From: Ornithodoros turicata
Lineage: Eukaryota; Arthropoda; Arachnida; Ixodida; Argasidae
NCBI RefSeq assembly: GCF_037126465.1
Contig: NW_026999446.1
Coordinates: 124,001 to 188,000 of the forward strand
Reading direction: 5' to 3'
DNA: 64,000 nt
Shown: in pieces, positions 20,756 to 31,975 of the stretch
Numbering within the stretch: position 1 is the stretch's first letter
How the letters are laid out: each line of letters starts with the position of its first letter
Translations under genes and position numbers: made by a program
Notes under the pieces: model-generated
Told to the model about the DNA's origin: nothing
The model's database searches: none
What the model saw: only the letters and a program-made list of their open reading frames with translations

Positions 20756-21241
20756 TCATAGTACACTACAGCATGACATATCCTCTGTTGTTCTTGGGAA
20801 ATTTTTTCGAACAAGTGTTTCTATCAATCTGTCATTGTGTCTGAAGTTGGTTGGTGAAAACTTCTGAGTGCACTCTTGAAGAGAGAAACCACAGGCTAGA
20901 AGACTACCTACATACAAGCAGTACAGTCCACATGTAGCAGATCCATATCCCTGAAGTCGTTTTGCATTGTAGTGAAAGGAAGATGTTGGGTGAATAAACT
21001 GGTAGATTTCTTTGCAAACTGGTCGTATGCCGTAGCTGTCGAAATAAGAAATGCTGTTGTTCTTAGAGATGTAACATAAGGTCCAGTGTTCTCCAGGAGA
21101 GGATCTAGGAGCTGTGTTTACAACATACAGCCCTGGTTCAGCTTTTTGACTTGCAATTTCATTGCATGCAAATGTTCCACGAAACAGTGGCCTTGTGCAG
21201 TGATTTCGAGCAAAGGCTGCATAAAATTCCCATTCCTCCGT
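20756..21241 (-). pseudogene. Adenain-like cysteine protease (Polinton PRO)
   Basis: The minus strand is open for about 161 codons ending at TGA 20756-20758. It shows the full catalytic set of the adenovirus-type protease: His in SSPGEHWTL, Asp in YFDSYG, Gln in KRLQGYG and Cys in SATCGLYCLYV, with family spacing. No ATG exists in frame at the start; the frame enters from an A-run next to the capsid gene stop. An ACG at 21241 sits where a start would be expected, so a lost initiation codon is my inference. This family cleaves capsid precursors. Apart from the start, I see no lesion. Confidence 0.85.
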
Positions 21242-21248
21242 TTTTTTT

Positions 21249-21560
21249 CTATACGAATTTGACTCGTCTGTCTTTGTTGATTTCTAGCACACGAGGTGTT
21301 TCTGAAACAAAGAGAACTGTAACAGCCTCTGTAAGATTTCCACCAAATGTTAGGGTGAAACGAACATTGGCTTGTACCACTGGACTCAGCGACTGCACTT
21401 CCACATCTGGAGTGAGATGGTAGTAGAGCATAAACGTTTCTTTCTCATATGCAGCCGGAGCTAGAGGAGCCGGAGCGAAACGGCCGCCTAAACACAGAAT
21501 GCCGGTAGATGGTCTTCCGTGAAATGAACGTCGACTAAAGCACAGTTTCTCCCTCAGCAG
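21249..21560 (-). pseudogene. C-terminus of Polinton major capsid protein (hexon-like)
   Basis: The last ~60 residues before the stop at 21249 (MLYYHLTPD, then NVRFTLTFGGNLTEAVTVL and RVLEINKDRRV) match the C-terminal pattern I know from Polinton/F54H12.2-like double jelly-roll capsid proteins. The upstream part of the frame (to 21704) ends in low-complexity and shows no capsid features beyond about 21560. The N-terminal several hundred residues and the penton-like gene are absent from the window. It lies 7 bp before the protease frame, the usual neighbour order. Truncated fossil. Confidence 0.6.
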
Positions 21561-21900
21561 AAAGTATACAAACAGCTCCATAGACTTGCCACGCGGTCCC
21601 GTTATCAGACCTGTAACGGTAGACAGTGTTGAGAATAAAAATATATATATCTCTCTCTCTCTCATTACCCACCCGTAGTGATGTAGCGAGGCTGCCCCGA
21701 TCACAGGACGTTATTTAGCCGACTAATGAAGATAAGTCTGCCACGATCAGACAAGATGTGCACGACAGGATGCAAAAGAAAGCAACATTTGAAAAGCGAG
21801 AGAACAGGGTTTTCTTCTACTTTTGTTTCCGTGGTAAGTGTTCTAAAGTAAAGTTAAACAAGAGTCACGAGAGTTTAATGCCATCGATATCATTAACACT

Positions 21901-21906
21901 TTTATT
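21901..21906 (-). terminator. Polyadenylation signal of legumain
   Basis: AATAAA on the minus strand, 99 nt after the legumain stop codon, gives a 3' UTR of about 115-125 nt. Confidence 0.7.
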
Positions 21907-22004
21907 CAGACATCATACAAACTACTAAGGAGGGGCTTCGGTTATAACTGAAGGAGTAAATGTTGCTCAAAACGTGATTACAATTTACGAGGTAAGCGAG
22001 TGTT

Positions 22005-23348
22005 TCAAAGTGCTCCGACTATTGAATCATGCGTGCATACAGCCTCAATAGCAGCACGAATGGAGGCCGGTGTATGGCCGAGGGCACAAAGATTGCTCAG
22101 GAGTCCAAGTTTGGCCAAAGCGTAAGGGTTGTCGGAGAGATCGAAGCAATGTTCGTCGAAGTGACGCACGGACGCCTTGTAACACAGGTGGTCGGCATCA
22201 CCGCGTAGCGGAAAACGGCTGTTGAGCACATGGCGCAGCCTGATGTTTTCCCCGAAGGTTGCTTCCTTCGCAAGCTCTTCTACCGTCATATCGACAAATG
22301 ATCTCTTAGACAGGATGTCTTCAATCTGCTTCGCGATACTTTCTCGCTCTTCCGGGGCTGCAGCTGCGAGCTTCTTTCTCAAAGTGACCAGGGCAACTTC
22401 TCGACTGTCAACTTCATCGAATGGAAATTTCGGGGCAACAATAGGTTCAGCCGATTTCTCTCCCTGAAATTCGCTCACTTTCAACTTGGCCAACTGCAAA
22501 TCTCCGTATTTGCACACGTGACTCTTTTTGGTTTCATTTTTCACGATAAGAAACTGCTTCTCCAGGGTCTCTTTGTGCAGGTCTTCCTTGTCCGAATCCT
22601 GCATCCAGTTGACACTGTAGCAATCACCTAGGAAGGCCCATAGGGCCTCGTCCCAGTAGCAGGCGTAGGATGACTCATGATTATTTGCTGCAGTTGTTGC
22701 ATACACGTTGATATCAGGCGAAAGGATGCCTTCAAACATAGACCCAGCGTCGCAAGCTTCTACGTACAGGACTAACTTGGAGTACCTCTTCTGGCGATGA
22801 AGATCAAAAATGGTGTCATTCAGGTCCTTCGCGTACAGCATGTCGTTTGGGAATGCAACGAGGCCATGACCCCCGTGGTCGGCGAAATAAACGAAGATAT
22901 TGTCGTCGGGGCCGCTGTTGATCACTTTGTGACTTCCCTTGGTGTGCTTGACGAGATCGGCCCTTCCCTGTAGGACGTGTAAGAAGTTCTGCGGCGTGAC
23001 GTCGTCTCCCGTGTAGTCTTTGGGAACCTTAAGGTAGACGTTCGGTCCGTTGGGGGCATTGATGATGATACCAGGATTATTATTGTTCACATTGTAGGCG
23101 ATGTCGTCGTACATCATGACAACAATTTGCTCGTCAGGGATGCCATGGTTGTGGAGAACATGGTACGCGTGGCAGACGTCCGCTTGATGCCTATAATTGA
23201 GCCAGCCCTTAGAGCCAGCTACGAGAAGCGCCCATATCTTGCCTTTCTGTGGTCCAGCATCTCGGAGAGATCCTTCTAGAGTAGCCTTACCACAGGCTAC
23301 GGCAATCATGGCCATGAAGGCCAACGTCAGCAGTGCAACTTTGCTCAT
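22005..23348 (-). CDS. Legumain (asparaginyl endopeptidase), intronless
   Basis: A complete 447-codon C13 cysteine protease. Residues 1-20 form a signal peptide. The catalytic domain starts with KIWALLVAGSKGWLNYRHQAD, holding the S1-pocket Arg53. Catalytic His158 lies in VYFADHGGHG and Cys199 in YVEACDAGSMF. HESSYACYWDE and GDCYSVNWMQDSD are family landmarks. The C-terminal third is the prodomain with a paired-Cys helical cap (CYKASVRHF..CFDL..LCALG). Length is normal. In ticks these enzymes digest haemoglobin in gut cells and cut after Asn at acid pH. The frame has no intron or lesion, and a promoter and polyA signal frame it, so it looks functional. A retrocopy origin is possible, but the local TATA box argues for a genuine gene. 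Confidence 0.95.
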   Translation of the reverse strand: MSKVALLTLAFMAMIAVACGKATLEGSLRDAGPQKGKIWALLVAGSKGWLNYRHQADVCHAYHVLHNHGIPDEQIVVMMYDDIAYNVNNNNPGIIINAPNGPNVYLKVPKDYTGDDVTPQNFLHVLQGRADLVKHTKGSHKVINSGPDDNIFVYFADHGGHGLVAFPNDMLYAKDLNDTIFDLHRQKRYSKLVLYVEACDAGSMFEGILSPDINVYATTAANNHESSYACYWDEALWAFLGDCYSVNWMQDSDKEDLHKETLEKQFLIVKNETKKSHVCKYGDLQLAKLKVSEFQGEKSAEPIVAPKFPFDEVDSREVALVTLRKKLAAAAPEERESIAKQIEDILSKRSFVDMTVEELAKEATFGENIRLRHVLNSRFPLRGDADHLCYKASVRHFDEHCFDLSDNPYALAKLGLLSNLCALGHTPASIRAAIEAVCTHDSIVGAL

Positions 23349-23422
23349 TGCGGTATTGACTGGCGTCGGCTCGGGCTACAAACCGACACGACGTGAACTG
23401 GTGAGTGCCAGGCACGCTCGCG

Positions 23423-23429
23423 TTTTATG
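23423..23429 (-). promoter_or_regulatory. TATA-like element of the legumain promoter
   Basis: CATAAAA on the minus strand lies 75 nt before the ATG. The expected start site near 23398 would give a ~50-nt leader without an intron. Confidence 0.5.
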
Positions 23430-23430
23430 G

Positions 23431-26149
23431 GACAGGAGAATGGAAGATAAGATTGTTAGGAGTGTGGGGGGAGGGAACGACTGTTTCTCGCTACCGGTAG
23501 GCAGATTAAATGCGTCAGAGACGTCAGGTGTTGGCACTCTACCTTTGACACAGAGATAGCTTTCACGTTCTTATCTTTGGATCACAGCTGTCGTTGCTTC
23601 TATAGGAAACAGATGAGTCGTATTACTGGAAGCTGGAGATTACTATAGGGAGTTGGCGATAGTTCATATCGCAACACTGCAGCATTCGCATAAGGTTTTA
23701 CATCAACTTGACCAGCTCACTTGCTTCTTTTCTGAATGCTATATGTGCATCCACTTAGGAGTAGTTTTTCAACTAAGAAGGTGCTCCTGATCATTAAACG
23801 AAACTGAAGCTTCCCTCTACAGAGTCTGTTTCTGAAGCTTGAATTTGTAACGAGGCATACGAGAACTCATCGTCCTTACCACCAATCCTAACGAGGGTTA
23901 GGAATTCCGAGTAGTTTTTGCGGGGATTTGTGAATTTGTAAATGTCATTTCTGGGATCACGGAAAGGGAATTTTCGCAATTGTCCTCACGATGTCGTAGG
24001 ACACTGTATCCACATGCGTATCCATGTTATCATCAGTTCCCTCATGTTCAACAATACAGTGCTCGCTTCCTACCTATTTCGCGTATTACACGAGGACATG
24101 TGCAGGGAATATCCTAGTCGAAGAACACGAAAAAAAAAAAGAAACAAAACAAAACAAAAAATGCTGTTCACGGGGCAAAAGTCGCGTCGCGTATTGCTTG
24201 GAGCAATAACCCCGTGCCGGCGTCTTTTGCGTCTCTTCCTGTCGTAATCAAGTGTCGTCCTGTTACCATACAGTCTGGATACCATAGGAGCTGAGCCCTT
24301 ATTCTGACTGTGCTGCAGGATATTCCTCGCAGTTAGCGGCGCATGAAAAAAAAAAAACCTCGACGTTTGTCTTACGCGAGAGCAGAAGGCAACGATGTTT
24401 TTTTCGCATCTTCGGCTGGGGCACTTTAGGAACCGTGGCTTGCGGTGGTTTTGGTCTCCTCTCTCGTCTCCTCTTCATTTCCTGCAATATTTGGTGTAGT
24501 CTCACGGATCGATACATTTCGTGTACGTTATCATCTTTTTAATTTATTTGTGATATCGTACTTTCATTTGTTATCCTGGAACACAGGTAGTTTGAGGAGA
24601 TGAAAACATGTTGGGATTCGAATCCTAGCCGAGCGTTGCTATAGGGGAGGGGGGAGACGTACTGAAAAGAACGCTGCCTGTAGAGTCATCCACGTTTAAT
24701 AATACTTTGACATATTCAACCTGAACGTTCAATGCACATCGTTCCTGAAATGTCTTTAAAAGAACACAGAGATGACCCATTTTTCTTTCGCTCTGGCGTG
24801 TTCCACCAAAGAATAGGATGAAAAAGAACGACGAGTGCAGGTGACCCCGCGCACCCTTTAAATAATAATTATTTTTGTTCAGGTGCCCCAAAACAACCAC
24901 TAGAGTCTTCTTATTGGTGCACCACAAAGGTTAAAAAACCCTCCACTCGTGAAAATTGCGTATAGAAGAGAAAGGGAACGTCGTGACGTTGCGTGGTCCC
25001 CAGGCATGTGACTCTTGTCATTTGGCGACACAGCCCATGCAGATATAAGCGGCGCGTGAGGTAACGAGAAAAAAAAAAACGTAATTCGCGCGAGGATCGC
25101 CTCGGCGTCTGCTCTAAAAAATATGCTTGGGCTGCTCCTATCACTCCGTGAGAGTCTCCACACTGTCATCCCAGGGATATCCTAAGAACATTATGCATGG
25201 ACGGGGATGGCATCCTCAGGAGGGTGAAATATTGGCCCGTTTGCATAAAGCTCTTCGAGATCGGTTCAAGTCAACTTGGAGCTCAATCGTCTGAGCAGAA
25301 AGCAAATTTGAGATAGCGCCTGAACGCGTTGTTGTGTAGCGATCTCAGATTTTGAGACCGGTAACTACCATGCTCAAATGCCTTTTCAACTTGAGAATGG
25401 TTGCTCTGCTTGAATACACAAGGTATAAGTTCTTGATCTGCCACTCACATGTAGCCAGTTGCTTTGTAATGGACACATTTCTTGTCAGATTGGAAATATT
25501 TGACCATTCATTTTTCATCTTCCATGTTCCAGTTTTAATCTTCCTTCTCTCTAATTTGTGTTCCGTTTCACTGCCGTTCATCCGCATGGAGACAGCCACG
25601 AGATGCAGATTGCTGTGTTCATCATGCAAAATAACAATGCACACGAAGCTTGGGGTCCATTTTATCGAACAGAAGTACTTTACAATCCGGTGAAGTTACT
25701 AAAATATCTGTGTGCGAGTGTTCATGTTGTTGTAGCAACTTACGTGGACGACAGAATCCGTCGCCATTTTGAAAAGCGGGGCTGGATATATGCCTTCCGT
25801 AGACCAAATTGTGAGCATATTGCACTGCAGAGTTTCACGATACAGTAATTGTAAAATTTAGCTCTAGCTCCCGTGGTTTGACGCGAATGACAAGAGGCAA
25901 AAGAAGACTACTGCGAGAAACAGACAATCTCTGAATGTCGTACAAGCCTCTGACATCGCGCTGTCCTTCGTGGCATTGGCCGGTTGAGCGCAAGACGTAA
26001 TTTCCGCTCGCCAGTTGCCCATCCCAGGTTATTCCTTACAGAGGGCCGGCGGGGAGGGGCAAACGCCCCATGAGCCTGCCTGAAGGGGCGCAAAAAAAGA
26101 CACCTTACGGGAAGTAAGAATACGAGGAAGGGGGTGCAGATTTCCCATT
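23431..26149. other. Intergenic, no gene recognised
   Basis: Only short overlapping ORFs, homopolymer runs and AT-rich stretches. A tRNA B-box-like GGGATTCGAATCC near 24612 may be a SINE scrap. I see no convincing TE ends or domains. Confidence 0.5.
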
Positions 26150-26348
26150 TCTCTCCCGGGAGGCGAAAAATGGACGCGAGTACTGGTGAGTATGAGGCGA
26201 GAATTGTCTCAAAATGTTTTACGGCAATCGTCTTTGCCTCACGTCTGAGACTTTACTCATTTCATTACGAACTCAGCGTGGGATCGTTCTCATCACCGTT
26301 TTGTTCTATGTGCAAACGGCCCTCATCCTCAACCTGTCAATGTGGCAC

Positions 26349-27922
26349 TATACAGGGTGTCTCTTCTGAGCTGCAACAAACTTTCCTAAAACGGGAGGTT
26401 GCATTAAGGAGCTTTTACTTTTGTCATTGCAGTACTCAACGGGGCTGCTACTAGGAAACCGCTCTCTTCTCAATTAGGGGATTCATTAACGGACATATTT
26501 TTAAAAAAACTTTTCAATTATTGATTGCAGGGAGCACATTGCAATTGCGATACCAAAGCCTGATCTTCACATGTCCCGCTCGAACCACTGATATATCCCC
26601 CTGTTATCGCCACCTGGCTGGCTTTAAAGAAGCGTGATTTTCAGCGACGTGACTTTATATGAATGCTAATGTATCTCCAAGAATATGACATGTTTCGACA
26701 GCGTAGTAGAAGAAGGACCGAAAGTAGTATGACAGGACAAATCTGTAATTTCAACTGAGCAAATGTATCGAATAAGGGGCGTTCAAATAGATTTCAATAA
26801 ATCTTTCCATCGTGGCACACGTGCAACCAACAGAACCACGACCACAACTGCAACACGTGACAATCTCACTCCCAACATCAACGGAGTATGATTCATTATC
26901 TCCAAGAAGCCATCTCGTGATATTTTTGCAGCACAATGGGATGCTTCATCGTCACGAACACATGGCTTCGGTAGTGAAGGGTCAACATGATAACTGTTTG
27001 TTCGCAGAAAGCTTTGAAATGGGGATCCGTTCTTGGGCGTCACTGAAGGTGGCGTCACTAGAGCGCAGCATGTCTTCCCTTATTATAAACAGAATTTTAT
27101 GAAACACGTAACTGTCTTTAGAAAAGTAATGTGGGTACATTCGTGGATGTAACCGGCGACGTACTCGTCGGAGGATTGTGGGATTTTCGGCAAACACCTT
27201 ACGGAAACTTTTGCCACCATTGAGGAAGGCAATTTTTAATTGTGACTAATTTATTTTCTCATTTGAAATTAGAAAATTGGCCGGCGAGCCTTACATTCCT
27301 TTAAAATATGTTGTCCTCCACGAATAACCGCATACCCAACAAAAACTATGCACAGTATCGCAACGGATACAAATTACGCTTTCGCCCTGCTGGCTTCATT
27401 TTTGCAAGGAAGCGAAATGTGTGTTTAAAGGAGGAAGATGTGTTCACTCGTTTTGCCTTCTCTGACGGTTGTTGCGTTTTCGTTGTGACAACACGGTTGC
27501 CACCAGCATTTAGGTGAAAGCGGATGACAGAAAGCTAAAACGAGAGGCGGGCACATTTCCTGCACTCATCTCCACTTACCTTCCGTGCGTTCTCCTTTGT
27601 GACAATCAAGCAGGCGGGGCTAAGGCGGAATTTTTACTAATTGTTTTAGACTATTTCTGTTGCGGTACTGTGCATAGTTTTTGTTGGAGCTGCGATCATT
27701 CATGGAGAACTTAATATTTATGTAAAAAAAGAGTGAGGTTCGCTTTGCAATTTTCAAAGTTCAATTGACGAAAATAAATTTCCCACAATTAAATGTTGTC
27801 CAAAGCCTTCCTAAATGCCGGAAAAAGTTTCCAGAGGGTAATTGCCGAAAGTCCCACAGTCCTTCGGCAAGTAAGTCGCCAGATAGAATTTTTTTATCAC
27901 GTGAGGTGAAACACCCTGTATA
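26349..27922. mobile_element. DNA element with TATACAGGGTGT termini
   Basis: TATACAGGGTGTCTC at 26349 is inverted relative to GAAACACCCTGTATA ending at 27922. Copies A and B keep a recognisable inner end (CACCCTGTATA near 5135 and 37215) but a diverged outer one. Internal ORFs are short and unidentified. The terminal sequence suggests a cut-and-paste element; the superfamily is unclear. Confidence 0.5.
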
Positions 27923-28956
27923 AATGGGCCACCTCATGACCGCACCAGCAACCTCTCAGGGTTAATTGTTTCTAGATAGTGTTTTCAATCTGATAGATAG
28001 AAGTTCAGCCAGACAAGAAGATCATACGTTCAAGAAATGTTAAATACGTGACTTCAGAGATATAAGAATGTAAAGTGAACGTTTCGGCGGCGCCGTCCAC
28101 AGGGTTAATGAGTCACGACTCACCTTAGGATCCGTGCTGATGAAGTCATGGTCGGGTTTCCATTTGGTGATTGTTATGCTGTCAAGTTCTGAAAGACACT
28201 GGATATGTATCACTCATGTGTTGTTACAGTCCTTGGAATTGTCTGGGTTGGGTCAAGGCGTCTTTCACGGTTGGAAGATTGAAACTAGAAGAGGAATTGA
28301 AGAGTCTAAATTCCACACCGCCGTCTTCCTGTATCACACAGTACAGTTAAATGATAATATGATAAAAGTATAGTAAAAGTATGATAAAATAGGATTCTCA
28401 CCGTACCCGCTTAGGAGTTGCGAAGCATCTCTGAAAAAAAAAAAAAAAAAAAAGAATCGCAACTTTCGGGAAATATAATTCGGCTGTGCAGGGGGTTGGC
28501 CTCTCACTCGGTGTATTCCTGTGTGCCGGAGCACAACCATCGGAGCGGGCATATTCTATTTATTGTGTCAGTCCATGTCAACCAACAGGCTCGCGATATC
28601 TTTGTACTAATCGATTATGAGACCAAAATGATATACTGTAGCCCGCAAGAAAATTCAAGTTTTGCGGGAGGGACTTTTCAAAGCTTATGATGGCACATGA
28701 TATAAATTGATTTTTCTATCTTTCCTGATGTTACAGTTTGAGAAGAGAAGGATGTACGACGCACTTCATGGAAGTACCAGACAAGAAGACTTTATTTGAT
28801 CCGTCCTTCAAGCCTTACAAAGCATGTGCCGTCACTGCTCACCTGGCAGTTATCAATCAACATAGCAAACATTTCATGTTTACCCTCTATGCACTGATAA
28901 AGAAGACACAACTATACAACACTTTAGAATCTAGAGAACAGCTCATCTCCTTCACT

Positions 28957-29110
28957 ACCCAAGCAGCACAATGTACCGAAAGTCGAGTGCAATAGGGGTG
29001 GACGGTATGTGTCTTATCAATGTCTTTAGTTTCACGAGTCTGTTCAAGGCCTTCCACCTGCCCGTCCACCCCTATTGCACTCGGCTTTCAGTGCATTGTG
29101 CTGTTTGGGT
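28957..29110. mobile_element. Small palindromic MITE, ~50-bp TIRs
   Basis: Begins ACCCAAGCAGCACAATGTAC and ends with its inverse GTGCATTGTGCTGTTTGGGT; the arms run on through GTCGAGTGCAATAGGGGTGG. A second member follows at about 29236-29389, and isolated arms occur at 783-833, 29197-29235, 30485-30528 and 34438-34480. The short centre contains TTCACGAGTCTGTTCAAGGC. Confidence 0.75.
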
Positions 29111-29235
29111 AGGAGTGCTTGGAGAGAATACATAGATAAGCTTATCTTGTAACACGTGCTCGCCTAGATCGCCTAGTTATTGTTGACGAGTCTATACCCA
29201 GGCAGCACAATGTGCTGTAAGTCGAGTGCAATTTG

Positions 29236-29389
29236 CCCAAGCAGCACGTTGTACTGAAAGTCGAGTGCAATAGGGGTGGACGGGTAGGTGGAAAGCCTTG
29301 AACAGACTCGTGAAACTAAAGAACATTGATCAGACAAATTCCGCCCACCCCTATTGCACTCGACTTTCAGTACATTGTGCTGCTTGGGT
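29236..29389. mobile_element. Second copy of the palindromic MITE
   Basis: Same inverted arms as the copy at 28957, in a head-to-tail cluster with an isolated arm just before it. The cluster suggests repeated insertion into, or rearrangement around, the same family. Confidence 0.7.
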
Positions 29390-29647
29390 GGGTGGACGGG
29401 AAGGTGGAAGGCCTTGAACACATTCGTGAATGGAAAGGACATTGATAAGACACATATAGTTCACCCCTATAGGCCTCCTGCACTAACCAGGCGGCGCTGC
29501 CATTTCCTGACACATGCGCCACGGCCGCCAAGACACGAATAACTTCCTAGTTCTCCGGCGGTCGGTCGTGCTGGCCTGATGGGATTTCTCCGTTTAGGTC
29601 ATTTCTGCCGTTTTTACTGATGTGCAGTACTGCGCAAATTAAATCGT

Positions 29648-29923
29648 ATGTTAGTCAACACACATTTGTTTAATGATGTGAAATGTAAGTTAGCTAGAAT
29701 ACGAGAGCAATTATGTGTCCTATTTGCACGTGAGATTGAAGTTACAGATGTTTTTTCCGTTCAGGAGAATGTAAACGTTTACGCACTGAATCGCACGTTG
29801 GACATGGTTGCGAACCTGAGCAATGTAGTCATTATCTTGTATTTGCGACTCTCAAAACTGCGCATTAGACATGAAATTGGAGGCATCAGCAGAATTGGTT
29901 CTTTGTTCTCACTACGACCTTGA
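29648..29923 (+). CDS. Unrecognised ORF conserved between repeat copies
   Basis: A 91-codon ORF whose homologue in copy A is 133-450 on the minus strand. It has a hydrophobic middle (MVANLSNVVIILYLRLSKLR) and no motif I recognise. The opposite strand is also open over 117 codons, so the coding strand is uncertain. Poly-A-tract length differences change the frame between copies. Probably residual transposon sequence. Confidence 0.2.
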   Translation: MLVNTHLFNDVKCKLARIREQLCVLFAREIEVTDVFSVQENVNVYALNRTLDMVANLSNVVIILYLRLSKLRIRHEIGGISRIGSLFSLRP

Positions 29924-30129
29924 ATTCCAGAAAGCCCTTTATCAGTCAGTACGAGGCCCCTTGGTGAAATCATGTTAATAAGCTGCTGTGCTTTTTGTCT
30001 GTTCAAAGGTTCACAACGTGTATGTGTCATTGCAAAACGTGAAAACTCGTTTCCGTCGTCTGTTATTCCAACGGTAGAACCACGTGCTTCGCATATTTGT
30101 TGCCGAATTTGATCACACCTGCTGTGTGC

Positions 30130-31180
30130 CAAATGACATGTGAAACCTCTTGTCCGAGTCCTAGATCAAGGTAGCTGGAGTCATTCCATTCAGAATCTTG
30201 TAAATCGCACATCGAAGGGCACTAATCCAACGGTGGCTGCGACACCTTTCGCATGGTTTGTTTGTAAGGCTGTAGAGACATGATTATCTTCTGAATTTAT
30301 GTAGGCTGTGGCTACAACCTAACAAGAATAACAGCTAAATTTTAATATTTCGCTGTTTTCGCTGTCGTGCGCTTCTTCCCATTCCCATGAAAATTACGCA
30401 AAAATGTACACATGTGAGGCCGCTGAACTAGGGACTAGTTTGTATGTCTATCACTAGCTGGCTCTGCGAAAACCTCCAGTGCAACAGGCCTGTTGCACTC
30501 GACTTTCAGTACATTGTGCTGCTTGGGTATGCCACCTGAATGTCCAGCTTTACTTCTTTCTGTTGAAAACTGCGCACGATTTGACGGGGCTTCTTAATAA
30601 AACTTTTATAAAGTATAAAAGTAATTACCTCATAAACAGCTTTCATTCAAAACAACAGCTGTTCTTGCTCCGTTTCCCATAGACGACATCAGGTAGTCAC
30701 ACACACTCAGTGCGATTTTCAGCTGTCGCTGCTATTCGGATCGGGAGTCTGTATCGCAACCTTACAATTTCTTAGACTTTTCGTGGTTAATATTGTTGCT
30801 GAATTGTTCAACATTTAAATGCGAAAGCTAAGAGGAACTTATCAACTCAACATGTATTTACGCGCCTAATATTCATACTGGCGAATTACAACTCCACAGC
30901 GCTCAACTGGAGACATGTTCCTTTGGCCTCGATGGTGGCCATATTGGCCCAGAAACCAGAGGAAAAGAATATGGAAATAACGAGAATTAAAACGGGAGAT
31001 TAAAAAACAAATGTGTCATAAATAGCAAAGTAAAACAAATCAAAGCAGGGAATTCGGGGAAAGCAATGTCTTCCATGTGTACTTAAACTGTCCTAAATTG
31101 GCCCCTGAGGATGAGCGAGGGACAGCCTCAGGGACGTCCTCTCATATGAGTGACAGTAATATGATACTCTGACGATCAGA
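30130..31180. other. No gene recognised between copies C and B
   Basis: Apart from an isolated MITE arm near 30485-30528, this is AT-rich sequence without domains or clear TE ends. Confidence 0.45.
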
Positions 31181-31975
31181 TTTTGACATACCAAGGATGT
31201 CATCTGTCCCCATCTGACGACCTTAGGATAGCCCTGGGACGACAGTGTGTTCTTTCCAACATGATCATTCAGATGTATAACAGACTCCGTGCCAATGGTC
31301 ATGCTTTGTCCCTTCAATGGGTGCCCGGTCATGTGGGACTGACCGGTAACACACGCGCAGACGCGGCTGCAAGACGAGCCGCCGCAGCTGCTACTCCTGC
31401 CAATGCACGTCCACCACTTACACTTTCGGCTTGCCATTTAGCTATTCGCCGCCGGTGTGCAGCCCGTGCCCAAGCATTCAGATCTGAGGCCGTCGCCTAC
31501 AACAGTCACGTGCAGTCCATCGACCCCTCGGTTACCTTTTTCATTGCGTGTCGCTGCAGTCGTCTTGAAGAATCATTGCTGCGCCGCCTCCGTCTCAACG
31601 TTGCCCGCACCCCATTGCTTCTTTAGAAAATGGGCCAATCCAGCTCCCCCTTATGTTCCAGCTGTGGCGAGGTGGCCGACATTCCTCATGGTCTTCTGCA
31701 CTGCCATCAGCACATTCCCGAACGGCAAGCCCTCCATCGCCGTCTAATATAGCTGGGTTGCAACACATTGTCCACCCTCCTTGGTCCCGTCCTTCGGCGT
31801 ACTCAGTGGGCGGTATAACTACAGCCCTGCTCCGCTTCTTAAAAGACTCGGGCCTTACGTCTGCCCTCTGACTGGACATTCTTGAACTTTCTTTCGTGCC
31901 TGTACTGCACTGCACTGCGTGACTGTTTTGCTTTCATTTTTTTCATTTCCTTTATGTGCTTTGTTTGTATTTGCT
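31180..31975 (+). pseudogene. LINE 3' end with RNase H and zinc-knuckle remnant
   Basis: The plus-strand frame 31183-31626 contains the C-terminal RNase H core LQWVPGHVGLTGNTRADAAA (final catalytic region) found in jockey/I/R1-group LINEs. After a frameshift, a Cys/His cluster (LCSSCGEVADIPHGLLHCHQH) near 31655-31715 matches the usual knuckle after RNase H. The 3' UTR ends in imperfect TTTGTTTGTATTTGC repeats that run directly into copy B. The same tail opens the window at position 1. Truncated at the 5' side and broken. Confidence 0.8.

Larger units (their letters stand above)
26150..30070 (-). repeat. Composite repeat, copy C (inverted, truncated)
   Basis: Read on the minus strand, this follows copy A from its first bases to about 5150 and then jumps to the module at A 960-1130. 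It lacks the LINE pieces at A 649 and 3980 and the hAT at A 2726, showing clean empty sites. At its outer end, TTATTCCAACGG near 30070 continues into sequence where A and B instead carry a LINE tail, so C preserves the pre-insertion state. Its terminal region near 29000-29400 carries extra TIR modules. Confidence 0.88.

Noticed and set aside
22222..22467. 81-codon plus ORF antisense to legumain
   Set aside because: A shadow of the strong legumain coding frame.
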